41,418 nucleotides of DNA from Lachnospiraceae bacterium UBA7093 (GCA_002492465.1 DKYT01000036.1:1-41418), one strand, 5' to 3'; shown: positions 25,674 to 33,996, counted from the first letter of the stretch. Notes: generated by a model from the sequence alone, not told the origin. Numbers and translations: made by a program.

Positions 25674-25985
25674 TTATGCTCCGTACTTGTCGCTCACCTT
25701 CTTCCAGAGCACCCCCATAATCAGCGTACAGCTGATGATCTCAGCCACCGCCGCGTAAACATTGATAAAAAACAAAACCGTCATGACCAGCGTCCCTATC
25801 CCGAAAAAAAGGATTAAGAGCCCCCCTGCTCTGGCATACCTTTTTTCATCCTTAAGGGGTCCCTTGTTTTTGCCCCTGATTCCGTCCGCTTTCTGAACGA
25901 CCAGCAGATAAATACCATAAACCATACATATAGCGAACAAAAGCAGCGGTATCCCCGCCTGATTTAAAATAATTTCCGGTGTCAT
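25674..25985 (-). CDS. Small three-helix membrane protein, unknown
   Basis: About 103 residues from the ATG at 25985, preceded by AAGGAG; the longer frame to 26042 runs into the hairpin that ends the mgl operon, so it is excluded. Helices at about residues 8-27 (GIPLLLFAICMVYGIYLLVV), 48-70 and 74-90. A basic loop (RGKNKGPLKDEKRYARAG) lies between the first two. I do not recognise it. It is 33 bases upstream of the YesN gene and appears to be the first gene of the sensor operon. Confidence 0.65.
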   Translation of the reverse strand: MTPEIILNQAGIPLLLFAICMVYGIYLLVVQKADGIRGKNKGPLKDEKRYARAGGLLILFFGIGTLVMTVLFFINVYAAVAEIISCTLIMGVLWKKVSDKYGA

Positions 25986-26026
25986 TTTCCCACTGTCTCC
26001 TTCTGCAATTTCCTGCCATTGAGTAA

Positions 26027-26060
26027 AATAGCGGTTGGACATAACATTCCAACCGCTATT
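26027..26060 (-). terminator. Terminator after mglC (perfect 12-bp dyad)
   Basis: AATAGCGGTTGG and CCAACCGCTATT form a perfect 12-bp stem around a 10-base loop. On the minus strand TTACTC follows the final ATT. It sits 16 bases past the mglC stop and before the sensor operon. A TATAAT (26061-26066, minus) directly precedes it, so it could also act as an operator or a 5' hairpin for the sensor operon. Confidence 0.7.
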
Positions 26061-26075
26061 ATTATAGACGATTTA

Positions 26076-27065
26076 TTATTTCTTTGCTACATACTTTCTA
26101 ATATCAAGTGAAATAGCAACATAAATTACAACGCCTATTGCAATGAACTGTGCATTTGCATCCACGCCCAGGTACTGCAGCGCCACCTTCAGCAGCTCAA
26201 ATACCGCAACGCCGATAAATGCCGATGATACCTTACCACGTCCGCCGGTAACGGATACGCCGCCGATGGTACATGCCGCGATCGCTTCCATCTCATAACC
26301 ATATCCGGTCTGAACGGACACGCCGCCTGCTTTAGCGCCAAGCATAAAGCCCGCAAGCCCGTACATAGCTGCCGCTTTCATGTAAACCAGTATCAGATTT
26401 TTCTTTACCGGTACGCCTGCAACTTCCGCTGCCTGGGCATTGCCGCCGATGGCATACATATATTTTCCATGACGGGTCATGTTAAAAATAAACCATGTAA
26501 TTGCCGCAACAATCAGAGCGATCCAGATCAGATAGTTGATTCCCAGGAATTTTCCGCCGGCCACATTGGTGTACTCCTTAACGTATCCTCCAAGAGGCGT
26601 TGCGTTGGTGTAGATCATGTTGATACCATAAACGATCTCCATCATGGCAAGGGTTGAAATAAAAGGCGGTACACTCAAATATGCAATGAAAAATCCTGTG
26701 ATTGCGCCAAAAACCGAGCAGATCAGCATAACGATCAGCGCTACCAGAAATACATTCATAGGCTCCATATCCGGGAAAAACTTACCGGAGTAATCCATAC
26801 GTTGTAAAAGGGTACCGGCAATACATGCGCCAAAACCGATCATACGTCCGGCTGACAGATCGCAGCCGCCGGTGATAACGCATCCTGCAATACCAAGGGC
26901 GATTACCAGACGGGAACTCATATTCATCAGAATATTCATCAGATTTCCTGTGGTAAAAAAGTTGCTGGATGTAAGACCTGTATAAATAACCAGAATAAAC
27001 ATAACAATGATTACGCCATTGTTAATGATAAAATCTTTTAATTTCTGTTGCTTTGTTTTAGTCAT
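26076..27065 (-). CDS. mglC: Galactose/methylgalactoside ABC permease
   Basis: 329 residues, about ten hydrophobic segments, BPD_transp_2 family. The visible signature stretches are VITGGCDLSAGRMIGFGACIAG and the conserved cytoplasmic loop GGNAQAAEVAGVPV (about 210-223), both typical of RbsC/XylH/MglC. It forms the homodimeric channel for the MglA ATPase 17 bases upstream and the MglB binding protein. It is last in the mglBAC order. Confidence 0.92.
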   Translation of the reverse strand: MTKTKQQKLKDFIINNGVIIVMFILVIYTGLTSSNFFTTGNLMNILMNMSSRLVIALGIAGCVITGGCDLSAGRMIGFGACIAGTLLQRMDYSGKFFPDMEPMNVFLVALIVMLICSVFGAITGFFIAYLSVPPFISTLAMMEIVYGINMIYTNATPLGGYVKEYTNVAGGKFLGINYLIWIALIVAAITWFIFNMTRHGKYMYAIGGNAQAAEVAGVPVKKNLILVYMKAAAMYGLAGFMLGAKAGGVSVQTGYGYEMEAIAACTIGGVSVTGGRGKVSSAFIGVAVFELLKVALQYLGVDANAQFIAIGVVIYVAISLDIRKYVAKK

Positions 27066-27082
27066 TTTTTTCTCCTCCCGAA

Positions 27083-28591
27083 TCAGAATTGTGTTGCATA
27101 GCTCATAACTTTCGCCTGTGTCATGTCCTCGGGTTTATCGATCTCGCCGGTAAGTTTACCGTTACACATAACGCAAACCCTGTCCGCCATACCAAGAAGC
27201 TCCGCCATTTCCGAAGAAATCATGATAATCGCTTTCCCCTGCTTTGCCAGATCATTCATGATCTCATAGATCTCATGCTTGGCGCCTACGTCGATACCAC
27301 GGGTAGGTTCATCCATGATCAGCACATCCGGATCGTTCGCAAGCCATCTGGATACGATAACCTTCTGCTGGTTACCGCCTGACAAGTTTGCAATATGTTC
27401 CTTCATGCTGGGCGTCTTAATACTCAACTTTTTGATATTGTCATCCACAATCTTGTTAATATCCTTATGGTTTAACACAAATCCTGCCTTCAGAAATTTG
27501 TTGTACACCGATATGCCTACATTATCCTTAATGGAAAGGCATCCGAAAATACCATTTCCTCGACGGTCCTCTGTAATCAGTCCAATTCCGGCATTCATGG
27601 CATCGATAGGATGCTTGATCTTCAACTTCTTACCATTCATATATATTTCGCCGGAGGCAACATTACGTATTCCAAAAATCCCTTCCATTAACTCGGTTCT
27701 CTGTGCCCCTACCAGACCGCCAAACCCCAGAATCTCTCCCTTCCTCAGGGTAAAACTTACATTCTGGAAAGATTTACTGTGAATGGAGGAAAGATTTTTC
27801 ACCTCCATAATCACCTCGCCCGGCGTACTCTCCTTTGGAGGATATACGTTGGTCAGCTCACGTCCCACCATCTTGGTGATGATCTGATCCGTTGTCATTT
27901 CCGCCGCCGGCCAGGTTCCTACATATGTACCGTCACGCATAACCGTTATATCGTCGGCAATGCGCTTGATTTCATCCATTTTATGTGAAATATAAACCAT
28001 GGTAACGCCCTTTTCGCGCAAATCGTTCATAATGCGGAAAAGCGCCTCCACTTCGTTATCCGAAAGGGAAGAGGTAGGCTCGTCAAAGATTACCACCTTT
28101 GCCTGCTGGGAAACCGCCTTGGCTATTTCCACAGACTGCATTTGCCCGATGGACAGACTCCCCAGCTGTGCCTTGGGATCAAAATCCATCTTTACTTCCT
28201 TTAACCACCTCTCTGTTTCAGCGTACATGGTTTTATGATCGATCAATTTTAAAGGTCCAAATTTTTTGATGGGGAATCTCCCAAGAAACAGGTTTTCCCC
28301 AACGCTTCTTGCAGGTACCGGCTGTAATTCCTGATGTACCATTGCAATTCCGTGTTTCATTGCCTCATCCGGATTGTTTACTTCAATTTTCTCACCATCC
28401 AGGTAGATCTCCCCCGCATCCATTTTATAGATACCAAAGAGGCATTTCATCAGAGTTGATTTTCCTGCACCGTTTTCTCCCATCAGTGCATGGACTGTTC
28501 CTGGACGAAGCGATAACTGTACGTTGTCAAGCGCCCTAACGCCGGGGAACGATTTACATATCCCCTTCAGCTCCAGTTTATACTCAGCCAT
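27083..28591 (-). CDS. mglA: Galactose/methylgalactoside ABC ATPase (two nucleotide-binding domains)
   Basis: A 502-residue fused double ATPase. Domain 1: Walker A MGENGAGKST, signature LSIGQMQSVEIAKA, Walker B VVIFDEPTSSL. Domain 2: a degenerate Walker A (GFGGLVGAQRTELM), signature LSGGNQQKVIVSRWL, Walker B VLIMDEPTRGID. This layout with an unconventional second P-loop is normal for MglA/RbsA/XylG. It lies between mglB (with a hairpin in the 109-base gap) and mglC. Confidence 0.95.
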   Translation of the reverse strand: MAEYKLELKGICKSFPGVRALDNVQLSLRPGTVHALMGENGAGKSTLMKCLFGIYKMDAGEIYLDGEKIEVNNPDEAMKHGIAMVHQELQPVPARSVGENLFLGRFPIKKFGPLKLIDHKTMYAETERWLKEVKMDFDPKAQLGSLSIGQMQSVEIAKAVSQQAKVVIFDEPTSSLSDNEVEALFRIMNDLREKGVTMVYISHKMDEIKRIADDITVMRDGTYVGTWPAAEMTTDQIITKMVGRELTNVYPPKESTPGEVIMEVKNLSSIHSKSFQNVSFTLRKGEILGFGGLVGAQRTELMEGIFGIRNVASGEIYMNGKKLKIKHPIDAMNAGIGLITEDRRGNGIFGCLSIKDNVGISVYNKFLKAGFVLNHKDINKIVDDNIKKLSIKTPSMKEHIANLSGGNQQKVIVSRWLANDPDVLIMDEPTRGIDVGAKHEIYEIMNDLAKQGKAIIMISSEMAELLGMADRVCVMCNGKLTGEIDKPEDMTQAKVMSYATQF

Positions 28592-28638
28592 TTTGCTCCT
28601 CCTTCTGTCTTATTTCTGTAAACCCATAAGAAAAAATT

Positions 28639-28667
28639 GGTGCGGGTGCTGTGCTGGCACCCGCACC
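28639..28667 (-). terminator. Intercistronic hairpin between mglB and mglA
   Basis: GGTGCGGGTGC pairs with GCACCCGCACC, an 11-bp GC-rich perfect stem with a seven-base loop, followed on the minus strand by AATTTTTTCTT. This is an intrinsic terminator or mRNA-stabilising hairpin. Partial termination here would give more binding protein than ATPase and permease, as is usual for binding-protein-first operons. Confidence 0.8.
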
Positions 28668-28700
28668 TTTTTAATACCTCATTCTGTCAACCGGTTATTA

Positions 28701-29828
28701 TTATTTAACCATGTCAAGAATTTCCTGTGCATTGTCCTGGGTTACTTTTACATAATCACAACCAATGTAGTTGTCATTGCCTTCGCCGTTGATGAAGCGG
28801 ATAGCTGCATCTGCTGCACTGTGAGACTGTGAGAAGTGATCGTTAAATACAGTACCTGTCATGGTTCCTGCAAGAACGTTCTCTAATGCTTCTGACAATG
28901 CGTCAACGCCTACAAGGTAAATGTCTGTTCCCACCTTACGTCCTGCTGCATCAATTGCCTGCAGAGCGCCAAGTGCCATTGCGTCGTTGTTACAGAAAAC
29001 AACTTCTACGTCTGTGGTATACTGTCCTAAAGCGTTTGCAACGATCTGCTGTGCTTCAGCCTGCTGCCAGTTACCAACCTGATCGGAAAGGCACTCTACT
29101 TCCAGACCTGCGTCTGTAAGAGCCTTTACGGAGAACTCTGTACGATACTGAGCGTCAACGTTTTCAGGATCGCCTTCTACCATGATGTACTGGATCTTGC
29201 CGTCGCCGTTTAAGTCAACTGCTTCAAGACCAAGGTCAACGATCATTTCGCCCTGCATGGTACCTGACTGACGGGCGTCGCATCCAACGTATGTTACGTT
29301 CCAGCCATTGTCTGCCCATCTCTGCTCTTCATCTTTACTGGGCTCACGGTTGATGTATACAAGAGGAATACCTGCTTCAACAACCTTATCTGTGATGGTT
29401 TCTGCTGAAGATGAGTTAACAGGGTTGATAATCAGAACGTCTACCTTATCATTGATAAAGTTATCGATCTGTCCTGTCTGCGTAGCCTGGTCGTTCTGAC
29501 CGTCAACGATTGTGATATTGTCTTTTGAGAATCCCTGAGCAATCAGGTAATTTTCAAGTTCTGTACGGAACAGTGTCATGAAGTTATCAGAGAACTGATA
29601 AATACATACGCCTACTTTTTTGCTGGCAAGATCGCCGCCTGCTGCTTCTGCTGTAGCGTCAGCTGCATCTGCTGCTTCTGCAGGAGCTGCATCCTCTGCT
29701 TCCGGAGCCGCTTCTTCCTGTGCTGTATCTGCAGGAGCTGCTGCTTCCTCAGTTTTGCTGCCGCATCCTGTAAACAGGGTAGCAACCATGGCTGTTGCAA
29801 GAATTACACCAATAATTTTCTTTTTCAT
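28701..29828 (-). CDS. mglB: MglB-type sugar-binding lipoprotein of the mgl transporter
   Basis: 375 residues. Lipoprotein signal ending LFTGCGS (Cys22), an Ala/Glu/Asp/Pro-rich linker (about 26-64), then the type 1 periplasmic-binding fold (KKVGVCIYQFSDNFM). The calcium loop DLNGDGKIQ and pocket motifs NREP, GNWQQAE, CNNDAMALGA, GVDALSE and VFNDH match MglB. At the position of E. coli His152, however, this protein has Asn (EGDPENVDAQYRTEF), unlike its paralogue at 20148-21182. It is first in mglBAC with GGGAGG before the ATG. Substrate is likely galactose or glucose; the pocket change leaves this open. Confidence 0.92.
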   Translation of the reverse strand: MKKKIIGVILATAMVATLFTGCGSKTEEAAAPADTAQEEAAPEAEDAAPAEAADAADATAEAAGGDLASKKVGVCIYQFSDNFMTLFRTELENYLIAQGFSKDNITIVDGQNDQATQTGQIDNFINDKVDVLIINPVNSSSAETITDKVVEAGIPLVYINREPSKDEEQRWADNGWNVTYVGCDARQSGTMQGEMIVDLGLEAVDLNGDGKIQYIMVEGDPENVDAQYRTEFSVKALTDAGLEVECLSDQVGNWQQAEAQQIVANALGQYTTDVEVVFCNNDAMALGALQAIDAAGRKVGTDIYLVGVDALSEALENVLAGTMTGTVFNDHFSQSHSAADAAIRFINGEGNDNYIGCDYVKVTQDNAQEILDMVK

Positions 29829-29878
29829 GTTTGAAAATCCTCCCTTGTTATTTGGTATCTTTCTTTGTTACAAAATGC

Positions 29879-29907
29879 ATTATATCAGTCAGATTTTCAA
29901 AACAACA
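29879..29907 (-). promoter_or_regulatory. Promoter of mglBAC
   Basis: Minus-strand TGTTGT (29902-29907), a 17-base spacer and a perfect TATAAT (29879-29884), about 50 bases upstream of mglB. The weak -35 box suggests activator dependence. Confidence 0.7.
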
Positions 29908-29910
29908 TAT

Positions 29911-29941
29911 AAAATTCTTCTCTCTTCCTTAAAAATCCTTC
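29911..29941 (-). promoter_or_regulatory. Candidate activator site: direct repeats 21 bp apart
   Basis: On the minus strand GAAGGATTTT (29932-29941) and GAAGAATTTT (29911-29920) are repeated with exactly 21 bases start to start, two helical turns. The proximal copy ends three bases before the -35 box of mglB. This is the geometry used by AraC-type class II activators. The YesN regulator at 24027-25640 is the obvious candidate; binding is inferred. Confidence 0.5.
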
Positions 29942-30110
29942 TTTCTTTTTGTGTAAACCGTATATTTTTCGTTCTTTTTCGCAAAATCATTAGTAACTTT
30001 TGTATGTTTTTTCCTTAATTTGGCGGTTTTGAGATAAAAAAGAAATGCTTTATGCACAAAAATGAATCATATACCCATCCTGGGATCTGGAGACAGCCAG
30101 AAGAGAATAA

Positions 30111-30329
30111 AGCTGCAGGGGCTTAAGGCATCCACAGGCGGCTAAAAATATGCTCCTGTATTCCGATACTCCCCAGGCTGAGATTGCTTCCATTCTCGCC
30201 TTCAACTCCCAGAGCCACTTTATCCAGGTTTTTCAGAAAACCTATGGCATGACGCCTAAGAAATACCGGGAGCGGTATTTTGAATCCGCCTTTCAGCGCA
30301 GCGGACTGTCGGAACGATATCGTTCATAA
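30111..30329 (+). pseudogene. AraC-family regulator remnant (C-terminal helix-turn-helix)
   Basis: The plus-strand frame, open from 30111 (just after a TAA) to the TAA at 30327-30329, encodes an AraC C-terminal end: QAAKNMLLYSDTPQAEIASI, then AFNSQSHFIQVFQKTYGMTP and KKYRERYF. The IAxxLxFxSQSHFxxxFKxxxGxTPxxYR pattern is diagnostic. The first helix-turn-helix and the whole N-terminal domain are missing, and no ribosome site precedes the in-frame ATG at 30150. It lies in the 530-base gap between mglB and the LacI gene, on the opposite strand to both. The rest of that gap holds the mglB promoter region, and I see nothing else in it. Confidence 0.85.
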
Positions 30330-30335
30330 AAAGAA

Positions 30336-30366
30336 GACACTGAAAACAGAATCCATTTTCAGTGTC
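30336..30366 (-). terminator. Terminator of the malto-oligosaccharide operon
   Basis: On the minus strand GACACTGAAAA pairs with TTTTCAGTGTC (11 bp, nine-base loop), followed by TTCTTTTT. It overlaps the stop codon of the LacI gene at 30359 and so ends the operon. Confidence 0.85.
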
Positions 30367-31384
30367 CCCCGTTTTGCTTCCTGGTCGACTCTCTTTCTGT
30401 CACCAGAGGAAGCGTACAGTAAAACTGTATTTGCAGGTTTGGTTTTTTCATCTTATTGAGAATCAGTTTCCCTGCCTGTATGCCCATATCATACACGTCG
30501 ATATTGATTACTGTCAGTTTAGGTTTCAGTATCCGGGAAAAAGGATAATCGTCAAAGGTCAGCACTCCCATGTCTTCCGGTATTCTTATCCCATGCTCCT
30601 TCAATGCATTCACACATCCGTAGGCAATATAGTTGTTTGCACAGATAATCGCATCAGGGAGATTATGGCTTTCCAGAATCTGCTCCGTCATCTGAAATCC
30701 ACTGTCGCAGTCAGACTCGCCATACTTCAGATGGTAACGGGGCACGATCACATCATATTCCTTTAATACCGACAGAACCCCTTCCAGCCTGTGCGCGGAT
30801 ATTTTATCCTCATCGGTCCCTCCTACAAAGGCAAGAGATTGATAGCCGCATTGGAGAAGATAATTTGCCGCCATCTCGCCAGCCAGTTTATTGTCAATAT
30901 CCAGCCAGCAGAAATGGCTTGCAAAGTCAGGAAGCCCCAGAACGATATGGGGAATTTCCTTATACCGTATCATTTCATCCAGTTTTCTGGAAATAATGGA
31001 AGCGTGAATCACCACGCCGTCCGCCATTTTACTTTCAAACACTTCCTTCACAAAGTCCGGCGCTTCTTCGGGCAAAATGCTTTTGACTCCCAGAAGATAC
31101 CCTTTATTGCCCAATGCCCGCTCCAGTCCCGCCATGATCTCGAACATATGGGGATTGGAAAATCCCGCGTTTTCCCCCAAAGTCGTGAGAAACAATACCT
31201 GCCTTGTGCTCTGTCTTGCAAAATTCCTGGCGCGGAGGTTTGGGTGATAGTTCAGTTCTTCCATCGCCCAATGCACCTTATCGATGGTCTTTTGAGAAAT
31301 AGAATAAGAACCGTTTATCACCTTGGACACCGTCGCTATGGAAGTGCCTGCCAGATTTGCAACATCCCTGATCGTAGCCGCCAA
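30359..31384 (-). CDS. LacI-family repressor of the malto-oligosaccharide operon
   Basis: 341 residues. N-terminal LacI helix-turn-helix (TIRDVANLAGTSIATVSKVING) and hinge helix region (NYHPNLRARNFARQ), then a sugar-binding effector domain (LAFVGGTDEDKISAHRLEG, DAIICANNYIAYGCVNALKEHG, VLTFDDYPFS). The start is TTG at 31384 with AAGGAG nine bases upstream; no ATG is suitable. It is 12 bases downstream of the GH13 gene and last in the operon, suggesting self-regulation in response to maltose-type sugars. The palindromic GTAAACGCTTTCC near 37440 is a fitting operator. Confidence 0.93.
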   Translation of the reverse strand: MAATIRDVANLAGTSIATVSKVINGSYSISQKTIDKVHWAMEELNYHPNLRARNFARQSTRQVLFLTTLGENAGFSNPHMFEIMAGLERALGNKGYLLGVKSILPEEAPDFVKEVFESKMADGVVIHASIISRKLDEMIRYKEIPHIVLGLPDFASHFCWLDIDNKLAGEMAANYLLQCGYQSLAFVGGTDEDKISAHRLEGVLSVLKEYDVIVPRYHLKYGESDCDSGFQMTEQILESHNLPDAIICANNYIAYGCVNALKEHGIRIPEDMGVLTFDDYPFSRILKPKLTVINIDVYDMGIQAGKLILNKMKKPNLQIQFYCTLPLVTERESTRKQNGGH

Positions 31385-31396
31385 CTTATTTTCTCC

Positions 31397-33133
31397 TTAT
31401 ACTCTCGCCAGTACAAACCCCATAGGCAGGAGACTTTTTTCTTTGGCATTTTCTCCTTCAACCCCCTCCTGCCAGAGAATCTGCGCATTCATAAACGCCT
31501 GTGGCAGTCTGCTCCTGTGGTGGTTTCCATTAATCGCTATCACAAGTTTATCAGAAACAGTCTCCCTTGCATAGATATAAAGCCGATCCCCCTTATCCGC
31601 TTTTATGGTTCTGTACTTACCCTTTCTCAATGCTTCACATTCTCTTCTAAACCCAATTGCTTTTTTGTAAAAAGCAAATAACCCGTCTTTTTCTTTTCCC
31701 CACGGCATTGCTGCTCTGTATTCTTTCTCCAATATTCCGCCAATTCCTCTTTCATCTCCATAAAATATCGAGGGAATTCCCGGGAACGTCATCTGAAATA
31801 ACACCGCCAGCTTGTACCGCTTCTCATCATTGCCACACAGGGATAAAAACCTGCTCACATCATGACTGTCCAGCAAATTCAACTGTGCGTAAACCGTCTG
31901 TTCTCTGTACCGCATCCGCATATTGGTCACTCTGCCGTCAAATTCAAAGGCATCGATACTTTCCTCCGCAAAGAAACGCCTGCAATGCTTTCTGAAATCA
32001 TAATTCATTGTAGAATCAAACTTTTTTCCATCCAGCCAGTGGCGCGCCGTTTCCCATACTTCCCCGATCAAAATGGCATCCCTGTTTACCTCCTTCGCCG
32101 CCCGGTAAAAGCAGTTCCAGAATTCATCATTCACTTCACTTGCCACATCCAGCCTCCACCCGTCGATCTCATATTCCCTTAGCCAGTATTGGCACACCTG
32201 ATAGAAATATTGAATCACCTCCGGATTTTGACCATTGAGCTTGGGCATCATCCTCTCATACCCAAAGCATTCATATTTCGGATATTCGTTGCTGTCCTCC
32301 GGCCTTATCACCGGAAAGTCCAGATGATAGAACCAGTCCTTATAGCGGGAAGCCTTCCCTTTTTCCACCACATCATTGAAAGCAAAAAATTTCCAGCCAC
32401 AGTGATTAAATACGCCGTCCACAATAACCTTTATCCCATTCTCATGATAAACCTTTACCATCTCTTTAAATTCTTCATTGGTGCCAAAGCAGGGATCAAT
32501 GTGAAAATAGTCTATCAAATCATACTTGTGATACTCCCCCGCCGCAAACACTGGATTGATATAGATAGCATTGACTCCCAGATCTTTCAGATAATCTACA
32601 TTTTCCAAAATGCCCCTTATGGTTCCTCCCAGTTTCCCGTGAAAAAAATCACCTTGTATCTCTTTTTCTACCGGCTCTAAAGAAATAAATTCCCTGCCTG
32701 TTGCAAAGCTGTCCGGAAAGATATTATAAATAACCGCATCCTTTGCCCACTCAGGGGGCTTTACAAGATCAGCCCTGTGATGAAAAGGAAACTGGTAATA
32801 CTCCGATCTGTCGTCGACACAGGCATTCATAAAGCAATCCCCGTAATACAACACTCTTTCATCTTCCCCTATCAGCTCAAAATAATAGTTGATTCTTTTG
32901 TAGGGATGCTCCAGCGTAATTTCATAATAATCAAAGTACTCATCAGATGCCGCCACTGTCATTTCCCGTTTTGAAAAGATAACCGGAGTCTGGCGGCATG
33001 CTCTGTCTCCAAAATATAAATAACATTGTTTCAGGTCTTCTCTTCCACAGCGGAGTCTGAAGGTCACATGCTCTTCATCCGCTCCATAGGCATATTCCGA
33101 CATGGGAATATGTAATACCGCGCTTCTGTTCAT
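31397..33133 (-). CDS. GH13 neopullulanase/cyclomaltodextrinase
   Basis: 578 residues, intracellular (no signal peptide). An N-terminal CBM34-like beta domain (about 1-120) is followed by the alpha-amylase barrel. Catalytic residues are visible: the nucleophile Asp in DGWRLDVASE, acid Glu in LIGEVWE and the third Asp in LLDSHDVSR; DGVFNH is conserved region I. MPKLN is the marker of subfamily GH13_20 (neopullulanase, cyclomaltodextrinase, maltogenic amylase). It would cleave imported malto-oligosaccharides or cyclodextrins. It lies 17 bases after the MalG gene and just before the LacI gene in one operon. Confidence 0.94.
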   Translation of the reverse strand: MNRSAVLHIPMSEYAYGADEEHVTFRLRCGREDLKQCYLYFGDRACRQTPVIFSKREMTVAASDEYFDYYEITLEHPYKRINYYFELIGEDERVLYYGDCFMNACVDDRSEYYQFPFHHRADLVKPPEWAKDAVIYNIFPDSFATGREFISLEPVEKEIQGDFFHGKLGGTIRGILENVDYLKDLGVNAIYINPVFAAGEYHKYDLIDYFHIDPCFGTNEEFKEMVKVYHENGIKVIVDGVFNHCGWKFFAFNDVVEKGKASRYKDWFYHLDFPVIRPEDSNEYPKYECFGYERMMPKLNGQNPEVIQYFYQVCQYWLREYEIDGWRLDVASEVNDEFWNCFYRAAKEVNRDAILIGEVWETARHWLDGKKFDSTMNYDFRKHCRRFFAEESIDAFEFDGRVTNMRMRYREQTVYAQLNLLDSHDVSRFLSLCGNDEKRYKLAVLFQMTFPGIPSIFYGDERGIGGILEKEYRAAMPWGKEKDGLFAFYKKAIGFRRECEALRKGKYRTIKADKGDRLYIYARETVSDKLVIAINGNHHRSRLPQAFMNAQILWQEGVEGENAKEKSLLPMGFVLARV

Positions 33134-33150
33134 TTAACCCTGTCCTTTCC

Positions 33151-33996
33151 TTAACCCTTTACACCTCCGGATGTAAGCCCTGACGCCATATTCTTTTGCA
33201 GGGCAAAAAATATAACCAAAATGGGAAGAGACACTACAAGGGCTGCCGCTGAAAATACCGGCCAGCTTCCGCTCGTCTCGTTCGCCTGCAGGGAATATAA
33301 GCCTGCTGCCAGCGTGTAAGCGTCCTCTCCTGTCATAAAATTAATTGCAAAAATGTACTCATTCCAGACATAGATCAATACCATCATGGCAGTTACAGCA
33401 ATGGCAGGCTTTGCCAAAGGCAGTACGATCTTCATAACAATCTGAATAGGACTTGCGCCGTCTATCATGGAAGCTTCCTCGATCTCAACGGGAATGGTGT
33501 CAAAATACCCTTTCATATTCCACAGCGCAAACACTGCCATGGTTCCCGTATACACAATGATCAATCCCATTCTTGTATTGATCAGCCCCATGGGGCTAAG
33601 CAGCTTATAAAGCGCCGTCATGGAAAGTAGAGAGGGAAAAGCATATAGCAGAATAAGAGTTTGCAGAATCCCGCTTCTCCCCGGAAATCTCTTTCTTGAA
33701 AAAATATACGCTGCCGGAATGCCTGTACACAGAGAAACTGTCACCGTAACCCCAGCCAGGAGCAAGCTGTTTTTCAGCCACAAAAGCACCGGCTCCTCCA
33801 CAAATACTTTTCGATAGTTTTCCAGCGTTATCCTTTGAGGTATAAAGGAAAAATCGGAACCCAGCAGACTATTCTGTTCATTAAGCGACACCGAAAATGC
33901 GTATAAAATCGGTACCAGCGTTGCAAAGCATACTACTATCAGCAAAAGATTTATCAGTAGTAATTTTCCCTTTTCCTTCCACTCTTTCCCTTTCAT
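33151..33996 (-). CDS. malG: Maltose-type ABC permease MalG
   Basis: 281 residues with six helices and the EAA loop IEEASMIDGASPIQIVMKIVLPLAKP split around residue 185. MalG-type C-terminus (MASGLTSGGVKG) as in maltodextrin permeases. Its start shares a base with the MalF stop at 33996. Works with MalF and MalE; no ATPase gene accompanies them in this operon. Confidence 0.92.
   Translation of the reverse strand: MKGKEWKEKGKLLLINLLLIVVCFATLVPILYAFSVSLNEQNSLLGSDFSFIPQRITLENYRKVFVEEPVLLWLKNSLLLAGVTVTVSLCTGIPAAYIFSRKRFPGRSGILQTLILLYAFPSLLSMTALYKLLSPMGLINTRMGLIIVYTGTMAVFALWNMKGYFDTIPVEIEEASMIDGASPIQIVMKIVLPLAKPAIAVTAMMVLIYVWNEYIFAINFMTGEDAYTLAAGLYSLQANETSGSWPVFSAAALVVSLPILVIFFALQKNMASGLTSGGVKG

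Noticed and set aside
30791..31681. 296-residue plus-strand frame opposite the LacI and GH13 genes
   Set aside because: It spans two real genes on the other strand, including their junction, and shows no domain or ribosome site.
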